NCBI GenBank assembly: GCA_026225945.1 | Contig: JAMJFZ010001089.1 | Location: 4,829,501-4,893,500, forward strand | Source of the DNA: Cricetomys ansorgei | Taxonomy: Eukaryota; Chordata; Mammalia; Rodentia; Nesomyidae | Reading direction: 5' to 3' | DNA length: 64,000 nt | In this document: piece after piece, positions 35,561-47,414 of the stretch | Numbering within the stretch: the stretch's first letter is position 1 | Layout: each line of letters starts with the position of its first letter | The notes under the pieces: model-generated | What the model was told of the DNA's origin: nothing | Database searches by the model: none | The model's input: only the letters and a program-made list of their open reading frames with translations | Position numbers and translations under genes: made by a program

Positions 35561-38268
35561 AATAGGAGTTTTCAAGCTTCAAGTCCCTGATCAATCTCAT
35601 GATTTTGACTGTTATTTTCCTACGAGGCTCTCCAAAATGATATTTCTGTGGCCTCATTGAACTCAAAGATCAATGCATACCTTGTTCATGTCTGAAAATT
35701 TCTTTTGAGATTCTACAGAAGTTGTAAAGCTATGGGGGCATTTAGCTTTCCTAGCTCTTGTGTTGTTTGATACATCAGAGAGGTGACATACAAGTTAGCC
35801 CAGGGTCATCTGCCACCAACTCACCAAGAAAGAACTCAACTTTTCAAGGCATGAGATTTCTGAGAAATGTTGGTTAAATTTTGTTAAGTTTTTTTGTTTT
35901 TCAATTTGGTGTAATCAACATTTAACTACTCTCTAGTGCATTCAGTCCTACTGACCAGTATCCCTATTTGATTATACTTTTCTTAAAATTTTCACAGCCG
36001 TTGATTAACTTTCCTATGCACTGCAACCAAGAGAGATCATCCTAAAATCTCAGATGCTATTTAAAAAGCATCCTAATTTCTAAGTCTGAGCCCATATTTA
36101 GCCTCAAAATACAATGGTATGATTTTTTTTTGTCTCCTATACACTTTCATGTTCAAAAGAAACAAAAGGCTGTTTTCCAAAAAGAATGAGAAAAACAATT
36201 TAAATTTCTATTATAGAACATGTGTTAAAAGAGGATTATGTGGAACGATGTAAGGTAAAGCAGCTTAACAATTCTATATCCACTCTTCTTAACTATTGTG
36301 ATTGTTTTCTTGGTAGTATACCAGAAGAATAACTAAACCCCCAAACCGAAGCAATGTGCATTTATTACCTCACCTTAGGTTGCTCTGTCTGGTCTATAAC
36401 TTGAAATTGCAAATTTCACTTCCATGAATTTGTGCCACTGATCTTGGTGATCAGTAGCATAAATTACAAATGCCATATATTTGCATTTAAGAATATACAC
36501 ACATTAATTGTATTAAGCATTTTTATAACTTTGTTTTTAAAAGCCGTATTTGAAAATATTTGAAAATCACATGTGGAGGTATTTTATTCTTGTTTCTATT
36601 GGGCTGTTAGATAAAAATGTTTAAATTCTTTTTATGGCATGAAAGTTGATGGGGAGAGTTCACTTGCACCAGTTAGTGCCAATGTTTCTTATAAAGTATC
36701 ACAACCATATGACTAGACCAGCATTGGTTTCCTTTCAGATGTTTGGGGAATGATTCATTTTGTAAGATCTTAGTGACTGTGAGGCTCTACCCTGCTCCCC
36801 TTCCAGCTGCCATTTGAACATCATTCTTAATCCTTTTGTGTTTTCCTCATTGAACAAGTTTTGCAGGAGCTTATTTCCAGCTCTGTTTAAAATGGTTGTT
36901 CTGAACACTGTTGGATGAGGGCTGTCTAGGCCTTGGCATTTTGTATTGACTGCAGGTGCTGGCTGTATGTAAACGATGTTTGATTGCTCATGATCTTCAC
37001 GTTCTATCAGTAGAACACCCGAGGAGCTTAGGCATCCATAGAAAACCCTTAGATGAGACGCTCAAGGTTTCTCTGTCCAATATGGGGCTTGCCATGATGG
37101 TGGTTCCCTCTGCTGAGGTCTGGCAGGGTTTGCACCTATGAATATGCCGCTTTTCTCTCTTGGTGAGCCCACACAGTGGCTAACAAGAACAAATAAGTGC
37201 CTTCACTTCCCTATTAATGACTGACACCCACTAGGCAATGGCACAGGCCTTGAGGATTTGAAGATTGGCCATGATGGTGGATAACAAAGAAGAATATCGA
37301 TGGTGAAGAAAGGGTGGGAGTAAGAGATACAGTATTGCAAAGTCCCCCAGGAAATATGAATTAAGTAATGGAGGGGGTGGTGGCTACAGAATTAATGAGA
37401 ATTGGCTGAAGTCTGAAGCAAATGCCCACAATCAGGGCTTTGGTAATGGCCAGAGGGTCCATACCCAGGAGGGTCCATGAATTCTTGACTTGCGTTCAGT
37501 TGAAAGGTCTGGTATATCTCAGCCTAGGGTTTGCACTCATCAACTGTGGGAGCAATGCTGTGCCCAGGCCTTAAGATCCTGGCAGCATCCATTTCTTGTC
37601 TTTCAGGCCATTATCTAACATCCAGTTCCCACATTTGAGAGGAAGGCATCGGACTCTTTTCCAGAGTCCCAGCCGAGGTTCCAGCCACAGCTATTATAAC
37701 CCACTAGATATATGTGTGAATGAGACTGTATGTAATTCCAGACTGGGTCTGGTCAGCTGATTCTTTAGATCGTGCATATCTTCGTAAAGTCCCCTGGGTT
37801 TAAAAATTAGTACTCGGGGAAACACTCTTGGTGTTTTGTAGAGTGTGGATAAGGTTGGTTCTCCAGGGAGGTCTTCAGGTGTTTAAAGACACACTCTTAA
37901 AATGAGTTCGGGAGACAGGTTGGACAGGCTCTCTTCCCCCTCCCCTTCTCTCTCTAGACATGTAGCAAGTGCTCCCACATGCTCCCACAGTGGCTGTCTT
38001 GCCAGAAGCAATGAGGAAAAAACATTACTCGTGGACTGAAACCCTAAGATCAAAACAAAGCTCTTCTATATTTTAAGTCGATTAACTCAGACAGTTTTGC
38101 AAAGTGGTAAAAAGCTGGAAACACACCCATGGAGTTCAGTCTCCCAGGTAGACATCCAGGTATTGTGGAAGATACACGCAACCCCTGAAATATATTTTTT
38201 TAGTTGTAATTCATATATAATTCAAGAACATAACTAACAGCGGATATTTTATTTGTTAAGCTGGGAGT

Positions 38269-38269
<1 letters not shown>
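35561..38269. other. Long unique stretch
   Basis: No gene or classified repeat was recognised in 2.7 kb. A 13-bp direct repeat, GCCATGATGGTGG (37091 and 37268), is the only internal repeat noticed. Confidence 0.5.

Positions 38270-38310
<41 letters not shown>
38270..38310. repeat. (GT)n microsatellite
   Basis: About 41 bp of uninterrupted GT. Confidence 0.97.
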
Positions 38311-38313
<3 letters not shown>

Positions 38314-40104
38314 AAAATAACTAGAAAATCATTATCAGGGTCAAATATATCACTACACTATGGAATAAGACCAGTCTCTCTTAGCTGATATTTTTGTGAG
38401 TGAATACACAGCTGTGCGTCAGAAAGAATGGCTTGCGGTTTTGGACAAAGGCAAATTACCTTTGGATCACAAAACAACTATCCTAAAACAAAAACAAAAG
38501 CAAAAACAAACCATAATGCACTTTTCTTCTTCACAAGCAAACACGAAAAACTTTGCAAGCGCAGTGGATTTCTGTGATAGTACCCTGTGACTTCTGAAGT
38601 TTGGATCACATGCTTTACTTTCCTAAACGTGCTAGATAAGGGGAAATTTTAAAATCAGTGGATTGCAGCTTGTGGCTGAGGTCTCCAGATAGCTTCACTG
38701 GCCAGCTTTGAACTCCTTTATTATTGCAAAGTTGAAAGAAATTGTGCAGCTTCTTACCAGTAAAGTCTCCTGCCAAATTTAACTTGTACATTTCTAAATC
38801 ACTTACATATTTTAAAGGATTAAAATTAAAGATCAGATTAAAAACTTTCCTCTTAGCTTCAAAGAGAGAATCAAAAACCTCCACAGAGCTTTAATGACAA
38901 CCTTCTTTTCTGTTTGGAAAAAAGAAAAAAAATATTGCTTGGAGTATTTCTTTAGTTCTTGCTACTTTTCTTTCCAGCTCGTGTTGTTCTGAAGTAAACA
39001 CAGAACTGTAGAGATAAACTGTGCTGTTTACCTTGGCTCTACTCGTAACTACGGTGATATTTCAGAAACTGATTCTCAATACTTGTCCGTTTCTGAACTT
39101 GGCTCGAAACCCAGTCCTAAGAAAGGTTGTTAATTTGACATGTTATGGCAGAATTAACTCTGTTGCCATAACAGTAACTCCTCTCTAATAAATTTCCCTC
39201 TCTGGAGATTTTCAACACTTCAAAAGACGATACAACATACCTTTTGCAAACCAGAAAATGATAAGGTTTCACGCAGGCCATTGAGCCAATGATTACTGCT
39301 GTACCCCAACTTGTAATTACAGAGGCAGGACAGGGGTGCTTTTAACACACTTGCTGGTGGCAGCCCTGAGTGTGGGGAGAAATGTCAAGCTGGGGTTGAG
39401 GTTCAAAGTTAGGAGCAGGCTTCTAGCTCTGCAGCTGCTATAATTATATGGCTCTGTACATGGGAGCCATTTATCTTCTGCCAACCTTGGTAATTAATTT
39501 TGTCTTCAGTCAGTGGAAGGGGGCTTGATCTTCTCTTTATGAAGAAGTTTCTCACGCAAATGTTTTCCAGTGTTGAAATGCCGAATGGCTTTTCTCCTGT
39601 TTTGCAGGTATCTACTGGAATCTGAGCTCATGATTCTTTGACTCCACAACTAACACAAGTCAGAACCAAGTTTATTGGTAACTTCCATTTTCTTCCTTGG
39701 ATCAAAGTTTTTTCAAAGTATATACTGATTAGAGGTCTTAAATTATCGGTAAGCCTATTTGCATGCGACGAAAGTAAAGCCACCCAGGTAGGTGAGTGCC
39801 TGTTAATTACACCAAGGGGTACCATCTTAAGCAGGCTCACATTTACTTTTTAAATTTTCTTAAAAACATAGTCTGTATGTCTCTCAGAGTTCTTGGACCC
39901 AATGTATCATAGTAGGCTTGCAAATGTTAGTTGCTATTTTCAGACTTACCACTGAACAATTCTACAGTGATTTCCAGAAAATGTGGGCCATAGCCTTCAA
40001 CATTTTCTGTGTGAAGTTACTTACTTCGACTTACTTTGATTATGTGCGTCTTTTGACATAATGTTTAGAGACATCATAGTTGTTTTTTAGGGACAATTTC
40101 TCCA
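38311..40104. other. Unique sequence with a candidate regulatory block
   Basis: No gene or repeat was recognised. A (CAAAAA)n-like stretch lies at 38485-38510. The block 39280-39510 has a non-repetitive, TAATTA-bearing composition. Confidence 0.5.
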
Positions 40105-40320
40105 TTTTAAAATGCATATGTATGTGTGTGTATGTGAGCGCATGAATGTGCACCACGTATGCACAAGTCCCCAAGGAGGCCAGGCCAGAAAGAGGCATAA
40201 GATGCCCTGGAAGCAGAGTTACCGGATGCTGTGTGCGGCCTTACGTGGGTGCTGGGAATGGGACCTGAATGCTTTGCAGAGCTCCAAGCCGCAGAGCTAT
40301 CTCTCCAGTTCCTCTTCTTT
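40105..40320 (-). repeat. B3 SINE
   Basis: A TG-rich left end is the complement of the B3 tail. It is followed by AAGGAGGCCAGGCCAGAAAG, AGATGCCCTGGAAGCAGAGT, GTGGGTGCTGGGAATGGGAC and GAGCTATCTCTCCAGTTCC, in order. Near full length, no target duplication resolved. Confidence 0.85.
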
Positions 40321-40489
40321 CTTTTTTAAAAGATATGAGATCTTCCTTTTTCCTTTTTCATAAGACATGAGACAAATGTCAGTGAACTGAATTAGAATCT
40401 GTAGTTTGGTATTTATCCTGATTTACAGACAACTCATTTTCATTTAATTTATTTCTTGTGTCTTCAAAACCCCCTGAGCCCTACTCTTG

Positions 40490-40845
40490 TCAGACTGTTT
40501 TGGTGGATTTTGCAACAGAGCACAGACTGGGTAATCAATAAATAATAAGTAGTAGCTATTTTCTCTTCATGTGGAGGCTGGGAAGTTCAGGACCAATGGG
40601 TGAACATGTTTGGTTCAGGGTCAGGGCAGCTTTCTGGTTCTAACATTGTACCTTCTTGCTCTACCCTCAGGTGCTGGAAGGGGCAAACACACTTGCGCCT
40701 ATTTTACAAGACACTACTCCCAGTCATAAGTGACTTTCATATCCTGGTCACTTCCTAAAGGTTCCATAGAGCCCCACAATGTGTAAGACTTAATTATATG
40801 AATTTGTAAGGGTTTGGGGAACATAAACATTTAAATTCCAGTAAC
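40490..40845 (-). mobile_element. MLT/MST-type MaLR LTR
   Basis: The left part (CACAGACTGGGTAATCAATA, GGAGGCTGGGAAGTTCAGGA) and the right part (TGGTCACTTCCTAAAGGTTC, ATATGAATTTGTAAGGGTTT, GGGGAACATAAACATTTAAA) are the complement of a MaLR LTR in order. No internal region is present. Confidence 0.75.
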
Positions 40846-41149
40846 TTGTAGTAGTTGAGCAAAACTGTAATTTACCAGTGAATCTATCAGAGGAAATTAG
40901 ATAATCAGTATGTGTGATAAACCAAATGTAATTGGGCTTGAGGTTCAAAGGCAATATTGGGGTTCACTGGGGATTCAATGATAGAGGGAAGGTCAAAGCG
41001 AGCAAACACTTGATTTTACATTTTCTTCCTAAAAGTTCCAGTTAATTTTCGTGTCTCTCATCCTCTCTAGAACTGTTTGCTTCAGACCAGGAATGGAAAC
41101 TATCTTTCCATTTGTACTGATCAAGGAGAATACGCCTCAGGTGTATTTC

Positions 41150-41330
41150 TTGTTATAATACAGGTCCTCATGGAGCAGGGAGGGGAGACTCAGGTTGAGT
41201 GCTAGACGTATGGAGTCATCGCCCTTGTCTTCTGCATGAACTGGGGCTGGAGGGAGTGACTTTCCCAAGATCATAGAGCTACCGAGGGACACAGCTGCGA
41301 GGCATCCAAGAGCTCTGAGAACACAGCCCA
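41150..41330 (-). repeat. MIR SINE fragment
   Basis: The stretch GGGAGTGACTTTCCCAAGAT followed by CATAGAGCTACCGAGGGACA is the complement of the MIR core. The left half is weakly preserved. Confidence 0.58.
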
Positions 41331-41794
41331 ACATTTTGTACAAGGAACTTTGTACAAGGAACTGGTTTTCTAGTCTTGTTCTTCCGGCAGAAAGCTTCAA
41401 AAACATCACAGAGCACATTACAAGAGACCCTTAGACACTTCCCACTAAAGTATTCCTCAATTTGGTGCAGAATCAAAGAGTCTCTTATAATGGATTCTAG
41501 CAGTTGAAGTATAATTTCATGGAATGTGCGCATTGATGATTTAATTTCATCAACGAACATACTAGCTAGCTCAAGACTGATCCAGATTTTATGTATCCCA
41601 GAGCTTGAATAATTTGATGATGTCTTTTAAAATGGTATTCCAAGTTACAAATCAAAATTAATATGAAATTCAGTATTTATATCAGATAGTATGAGTGGAG
41701 AAATGGAAATCCATCGTCTGTCTTCCTGTACCATTGAGACAATTTAGCAGAACGTCTAAGGATGCTTCCTGATTGCAACCCAACTTCCCCACCT

Positions 41795-42130
41795 GGTACA
41801 CACCACTAAAGCCTCATGAATTGGGTGTTTGATCTCCACATGGGGGCAATGTTCTGGAGAGTTCTGGAAACTTTAGGAACTGGGCCTTAAGCGGAGGAAG
41901 TAGGTCACAGGGAGTTGGTCTTTTTGGGGGACATCTCTTATCTTGGATCTTCTTTCTGAATCAATTGTTTCTTCTCCACCAAGTCCTGATAATCATGATG
42001 GCTTAAAAACTTTTAAAGAATAAGACTTAAAAAAAAAAAAACAAACAACTTTCTCCCTTAAATCATGTTTAGCATTCCTAAGTCTTAAGCTTTATTAGTT
42101 TTACCTCCTGGTCTTTAGTGAAGTTCAGGA
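41795..42130 (+). mobile_element. Rodent MaLR LTR (MTE/ORR1-like)
   Basis: It shows CACATGGGGGCAATGTTCTG, GAAACTTTAGGAACTGGGCC and GGAGGAAGTAGGTCACAGGG, the 5' half of a rodent MaLR LTR. The 3' half is poorly preserved. Confidence 0.6.
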
Positions 42131-42442
42131 CAAAAGTGGTTCCATAAAGCAGGATTTCTATAGGCCATTGGTGCCTGGCTATAGGGGCAGAGTAGACCCT
42201 TTGACTCTTTTGAACCCATTATATGGAGGAGACAACTAATGTACTTTCCATCTTCCACCGGATTCTATCTCTAAGACTCTAATCTGGAGTTAGTACTACA
42301 AAAGACACTGTATGAACCCACACTCGGCTTCCCTAACGCAGAAAAAATAGGAAAGCAAAACCTGTCCAAGGCAGCAATGTCAGCTTTAGAACGTTCTCAC
42401 TGGAGGTTTAGTACTTCCCCCGAATCCTTTTAGCATCATCTA

Positions 42443-42538
42443 GACCATCCAGATACTAGATACCCAACTGTATACTTTTACTATCATCAGGACAATTGAA
42501 ATACCGAATACCCAGCCGTACGCTTTTATCATCACGTG
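42443..42538. repeat. Diverged 48-bp tandem duplication
   Basis: Two adjacent 48-bp units (42443-42490 and 42491-42538) agree at 32 of 48 positions without gaps. Both share GATACCCA/GAATACCCA-type and CTTTTA blocks. No repeat family was recognised. Confidence 0.6.
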
Positions 42539-43850
42539 GACTATAATGATTACGATCCTGCTCTTGAGCCTTTGTTAACGTTCACTGCCATAGGTCAACA
42601 GAAGATTTATGAAACTATCTAGAACTGTCTAGCCAAGCCAATAAGTACATAGCTGTAAACATTGCTAAAAAACACATTCATGAATCCCACTGCTTTTGAA
42701 TATTTTTTGGAAATGGATACTCTGAATTTAAAACAATTTTAAGATTTAAAAAAATACATAAGACATTTGTTTTAAAAGACTCTTGCTATGTGTTATTTTG
42801 ATATGCTAGACAACACCCCTTGTACTGCAAGTTATACAGTATCGAGGCAACAAATAGAATTAAGCTACATTTAGCAGAAAGCGTAATGCATATTAAAAAC
42901 CATCTGAGAGCCAAAGTTAAGAACATTATACATCTATTCGGCACTGACTTCATATGGTGAATCATAACACATCCCAAGTCATTAATCTTGTCCATTTGTA
43001 TTTATTTAACTAGGATATATAGTTTTGCTGTATCCAGTGTTTATGCTGGTTATGGTAGATGCTATTTTGTATATGTCTAAAATAGGTTTACATATCAAGA
43101 TGATTTATTTGAACTAGGTTAACACCCAAATTCGTATGTGCTATGGAAATTAGATCAGATTTTCTTTGTGGCCAAGTTGGAAAAAAATTTGGTGAAATCA
43201 TTCACTCTCAGAATTTTGCTTTATGAGCGATTTTCTCTGGGACAAGAAGGGGACCTTCTGCTAAATTGGGGACCTGGGTAACCAAGCATCTCTGGGAGGA
43301 ACAAAAGAAAAGAACAGAGGGGCTAATTGTTTAATTAGTAAATGTCTGCTTGGTTAATGACATATTAATGAGTTTTTAAGACCGTCATATCATTTACCAT
43401 AAAAGACCCATGTGCCTATCCCTGGATGTACTGTATAATTAAGTAATGTGGCCCAGAGGAGTTCATCATTTAAAACCCTGTCATCTTTCTCAAGTTTGCA
43501 GATAGGAATGCCAGCACAGAAGGCACCTGCCAGGTACAGTCAGGGTGGCACATTATTCTCAACTCAATTGTCTCTTTGCAATGGTTGCACAGTCAGGTGT
43601 CTGCCTGGAAGCCAGGAATTTTTTTTTTCTTTTGACAACTGAAGGAGTGGCTGAGAGCCCACCATTTGCTCTTTGACAGTGACTCAGTTACTAGCAGGAG
43701 GGTGTGAATTTGCAGAGTGGGGCCCAAGAGCTGCTTTAGAGTACTTAAAAGAATGTGGCAAGACTCTTGAATTGTGATAAGCAGTATAGCAAGCACTTGC
43801 CACAAGTAGCTGTTTAAATTAATTAAAATTAAATACAGTTAACAACTAAG
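42539..43850. other. Unique sequence with a TAAT-rich candidate enhancer
   Basis: No gene or repeat was recognised. The region 43300-43420 carries several homeodomain-like TAAT cores, including the inverted repeat CTAATT-GTTT-AATTAG at 43323-43338. Confidence 0.5.
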
Positions 43851-43872
43851 CTTCCTTTCTTTCTTCCTGTTT

Positions 43873-43939
<67 letters not shown>

Positions 43940-44057
43940 CTCTTTCTCTTCCTTCCTTCCCTCCATTTATTCTCTCCCTCCCTTCCCTTTTTCTCTCCCT
44001 CCCTTCCTTCTTTCCTTCCCTCCTTCCCTCCTTCCTTTCTTCCTTCCTTTTTTCCTT
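43851..44057. repeat. (TTTC)n/(TTCC)n polypyrimidine tract
   Basis: About 205 bp with only pyrimidines on the plus strand apart from a few bases. It has about 17 pure TTTC units (43871-43938) and then TTCC/TCCC-rich sequence. The mirror symmetry of the TTTC part suits triplex (H-DNA) formation. Confidence 0.96.
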
Positions 44058-44664
44058 ACACTAACCATTGTTAGGTCTTAGTGGATGTGGCTGGCTAGTG
44101 ACCATCTTTCAGGAAGCATGGATTGAAGTGAAGAGCTATCCTGGTTCAGGTTGTAGTCAATGGAGACAGCTACTCACCTGTTTATGTACAAGTCTGCCCC
44201 ATAAAGGCCAAAGGGAGAAGACATCTACCAAATCTTACATCAAGTCAGCCTTATAGGTAAAAGTCATACCCATTTTTAATATAGATCAGGATCCAGGCCA
44301 GAATGTTGCCAATTCTTTGTTGAGACCTCACCACAAGGTACACAATTTGGAGCCAACTTACAATCCTATTGATAGAGGAATTGATGCCACAGTCAATGCT
44401 AGGGAATTTTCAAGCCCAGCTCCTTGCTATGCCCTGCTCTGCTGAACCCTCTCCACCTGGTTTCAGACTCACAGAACTGGATTAGACACCGAAAGTGCAG
44501 TCTCACAGCTCCTGTGTACATCAGTACAGTTAGTTTTTCACTGAGATAAATTCTGTGACCAAAAACTTAAATGCTTTCTTACCATTTCTCTTTCCTGAGC
44601 GCTGCCCTGCTGTCTCCAGTGTCTTCCCTTTTCTCCCTCTTCTCGAGCCCCTTGTAATGGCTAA
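44058..44664. other. Anonymous sequence
   Basis: No gene or repeat was recognised in about 600 bp. Confidence 0.45.
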
Positions 44665-44800
44665 TGTTGCTTGTTGGCTTGACGTATCTGGGAAAGGAGA
44701 ACCTCAGATGAGGAACTGTCTCTGATTGGCCTGTGTGGATGCTGGTCGAGCATCTTCTTATTTATTGATCAATGTCGAGGGACAGGGAAATCACTTTCTA
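44665..44800 (+). mobile_element. MT/MaLR LTR 5' fragment
   Basis: The order TTGTTGGCTTGACGTATCTG, GAGAACCTCAGATGAGGAAC and CTGATTGGCCTGTGTGGATG matches the start of a rodent MT-type MaLR LTR. It then loses similarity. Confidence 0.58.
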
Positions 44801-45942
44801 CAAATGTTCAGCTTACCTTATGCAAGATTAGGTGACAGTGAGGGATATTTCTGTGCACCTTGACTAGACTTGCCTCATGCTGATGGCATGTTCTTCTCCA
44901 CTTGGATCCAGGGCTTGCATCTGAGTTTTATTTTGGTCAAGTAGAAGTTAACATATGAACTGAAACAGAGGTGTCAACTGTGCTTGCCCCTTAGACTTGC
45001 ATGCTTGTGCTCCTCCTACTTCGTAATCATGAGAGGAGTGCATCTCATGTCACTATTTCCAGAGGCTGAGACACATTCCAGGTAGAACATCCTGCCCCAA
45101 ACCCAACATAGAGCAGCTAAAAGCTAGAAGTTCACGAGAAATTCATGTTCATTTTTTTTTTTTTTTTGGTGTGAAACTGAGATTTTGATCTGTCGTTTGC
45201 TGAGGTATCAGCTGTTAGAAATGAAATCTGATGGTTCATTTTCCAAGGTGCCTCGAGCCAGTTTAGGTTGTGCTACAAGTGAACTGAAAACACTATACTC
45301 CTGTTAATGCCTGCAAGTCTGTCTATACCTCTAAAACTATGTCAAGCTATAACCCCAAACTAGAAATTTAAGAGTAGAGATTTACTAACAGTCAAGCTGG
45401 CCTGAAAAGCTATGATGCTGAGCTTTAACATAAACGGGATGTAAAACGGGGACACGACCCCACGCATGGTTTTTGTTGAAGAAAAGACGAGTGTAAGGAA
45501 CAGGGAAAGATGAGAACTCAATGACACATAAGAGTGCATGCCTTGATTACTCAGTGCTCCTGATGACTCAGATATGAGGAAAGAAGAGAGGGTCATGAGT
45601 TCAAGGTTATAAAGATAGTTCTCTGCCTCAACCAGAATACTTGCATTTCTGGAATGGTGCCCAACTTCGCAAGGTCATAAATAGACCACCTCTCTGTTGC
45701 TCCTCTGAGTCTCCAGTGCTCTTATTATGAAGTGAGGATCACTGTTTCTCACATGAGCCAAAGTCTTCCTTTGAATTCTCAGTAAGGCAATGCTGGTTGT
45801 GTTGTAGCAGAGTCTCTATGGCTATTCTGTTTGAACTGGCAAGGTTTTCTGGTCTTTTTGGATTTAGTCATTAATGGACATCTGGAGCCAGAGGAAGAAA
45901 AGAGTTTGCCTCCTCTTTCCTAGCTGAGGAGATGGCCAAGAC
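44801..45942. other. Anonymous sequence
   Basis: No gene or clear repeat was recognised. A T17-18 run lies near 45151-45168. A weak MIR-like stretch near 45690-45745 is too short to call. Confidence 0.45.
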
Positions 45943-46143
45943 CAGCGGTTCTCAATCTTCCTGGTGCTGTGACCCTTTAATACAGTCCCTCATGTTGTGA
46001 TGAACCCAACCATAATGTTATCTTCATTGCTACTTTGTAACTGCAATGAGTCATAATGTATATATCTGATATGCAGATGGTCTTAGGTAACCAGAGTCAT
46101 TTGACCCCTGATTGGGTCATGACCCACGGGTTGAAAACTGCTG
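45943..46143 (+). mobile_element. URR1-type hAT (Charlie) MITE
   Basis: The element is about 200 bp with terminal inverted repeats CAGCGGTTCTCAATC and GGGTTGAAAACTGCTG (three mismatches in the paired region). It contains GCTGTGACCCTTTAATACAG and TATATCTGATATGCAG, diagnostic of rodent URR1. The flanking octamers GCCAAGAC and ACCTAGAG agree at five of eight positions, consistent with a decayed 8-bp hAT target duplication. It has no coding capacity. Confidence 0.88.
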
Positions 46144-46639
46144 ACCTAGAGAATTATGTTTAAAATATATAATAAATAATAAAAAATGGTTGCTAAGATG
46201 GCAAGTAATAGTCATAGGGAATCCTGTAAATATCCTGTTCCTTATCATTTCAGAATAGTGGTGCTTGGAATGTTTCCATTCTCCCATGGGTATCCTTGAC
46301 CGATTACATGGCTTCAACAATGAGGAATGACCACAAGTGATGTTAGGTGTTGTTTCTGGATAGAAGCGCTAAACCTTTCAACTTGCCTTTTCATTCCCTT
46401 TGATGTTGAATCTGACTGCTTTCTAGATGGCGGACAATCATGCTACAAGAGCCAATTCCATATCGAATGAAATGGAATACGTATTTGCCAGCAGAACTCA
46501 CTGATAATTATTTTATTGTACCACACCTAACCTAGCCTGACTCTTAAACTCTTTATGTCCAAGATGATTGAAATGCTGACTAGACCCAAGGCGACATGAA
46601 CATAGCACCAAACAGGGAATACAAAATCAATTTAATCTG

Positions 46640-46800
46640 ACTCTTTAAAAGAGGAGACATTGCTTTTGACAAAGGTGATTTAAAAGATGCCATCAAGGAT
46701 GAATAACATGAGATTTGACTAAGTAGGAAAGGATTTGAGTGGACAGATGATTGGGGGAAGAAGTGAGAGCAGAATGAAGATGAGACTCTCAGAGAAATTT
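46640..46800 (-). repeat. Possible L2 LINE fragment
   Basis: A run of AAAGGTGATTTAAAAGATGC, ATGAATAACATGAGATTTGA and GGGGGAAGAAGTGAGAGCAG resembles, at low identity, the complement of L2. Compare the better copies at 5030 and 57303. Confidence 0.35.
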
Positions 46801-47037
46801 CAGAAATGGAATATGGGCTGACGGGCTAGCAGATGGCCTTGTTTACATAGGATAACTTCAGTGAGGAACCTTAGGACATGGGCTGCTAAAAGCCAATGGG
46901 CAGAAACAAGACACATGGATGTAAACAGCAGAAGCTCAAGGGCCATAAGAATCAAAAGGATTTGACCAGTGATATCTTGACAGTAGGAATCATTAGGGTT
47001 TTATTTACAAAATAAGTGTCAGATAAAAGCAATGCTC

Positions 47038-47165
47038 TCCAGCTGAGGTGGCACACACCTATGATCCCAGACAGCAGGGGGATAAGCCTGAGCTACAGAG
47101 CTAGTGAGGTTCCGTATATAGCCTGGGGTATATAAGTTTTTGTCTCAAAAAGACTCTAAAAACAG
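47038..47165 (+). repeat. Old B1 (PB1-like) SINE
   Basis: The stretch GAGGTGGCACACACCTATGA, TCCCAGACAGCAGGG, CTGAGCTACAGAGCTAGTGA and TTTGTCTCAAAAAGAC is a diverged B1 monomer with a short A-rich tail. Confidence 0.8.
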
Positions 47166-47414
47166 TAAAGTGGAGTGAGGGACAGGAAGAGGAGGAGTAG
47201 TGGAGGAACAAGTGAGAAGAAGCTTATTCTAGAAGAGGCTATATGGCGAACAAGGATAACAAAAAGTTATTTCTGAATTCGAGAGCTTTTATTCCCTCTT
47301 GATCTGGCTAGAAGCTCTTCTAGTACAATTAGTCAAATGACCATTCTTTTTTGGAGTTGAGAGTTAAAAAAAAAAAAAAGAGCAGTCATTACTAGAAGGA
47401 ACTGATATCTTGTG

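Noticed and set aside
37091..37280. 13-bp direct repeat GCCATGATGGTGG (37091 and 37268).
   Set aside because: No further similarity around the two copies, so it is likely chance.
45690..45745. MIR-like CTCTGAGTCTCCAG and TGAAGTGAGGATCAC words.
   Set aside because: Too short and diverged to separate from chance.
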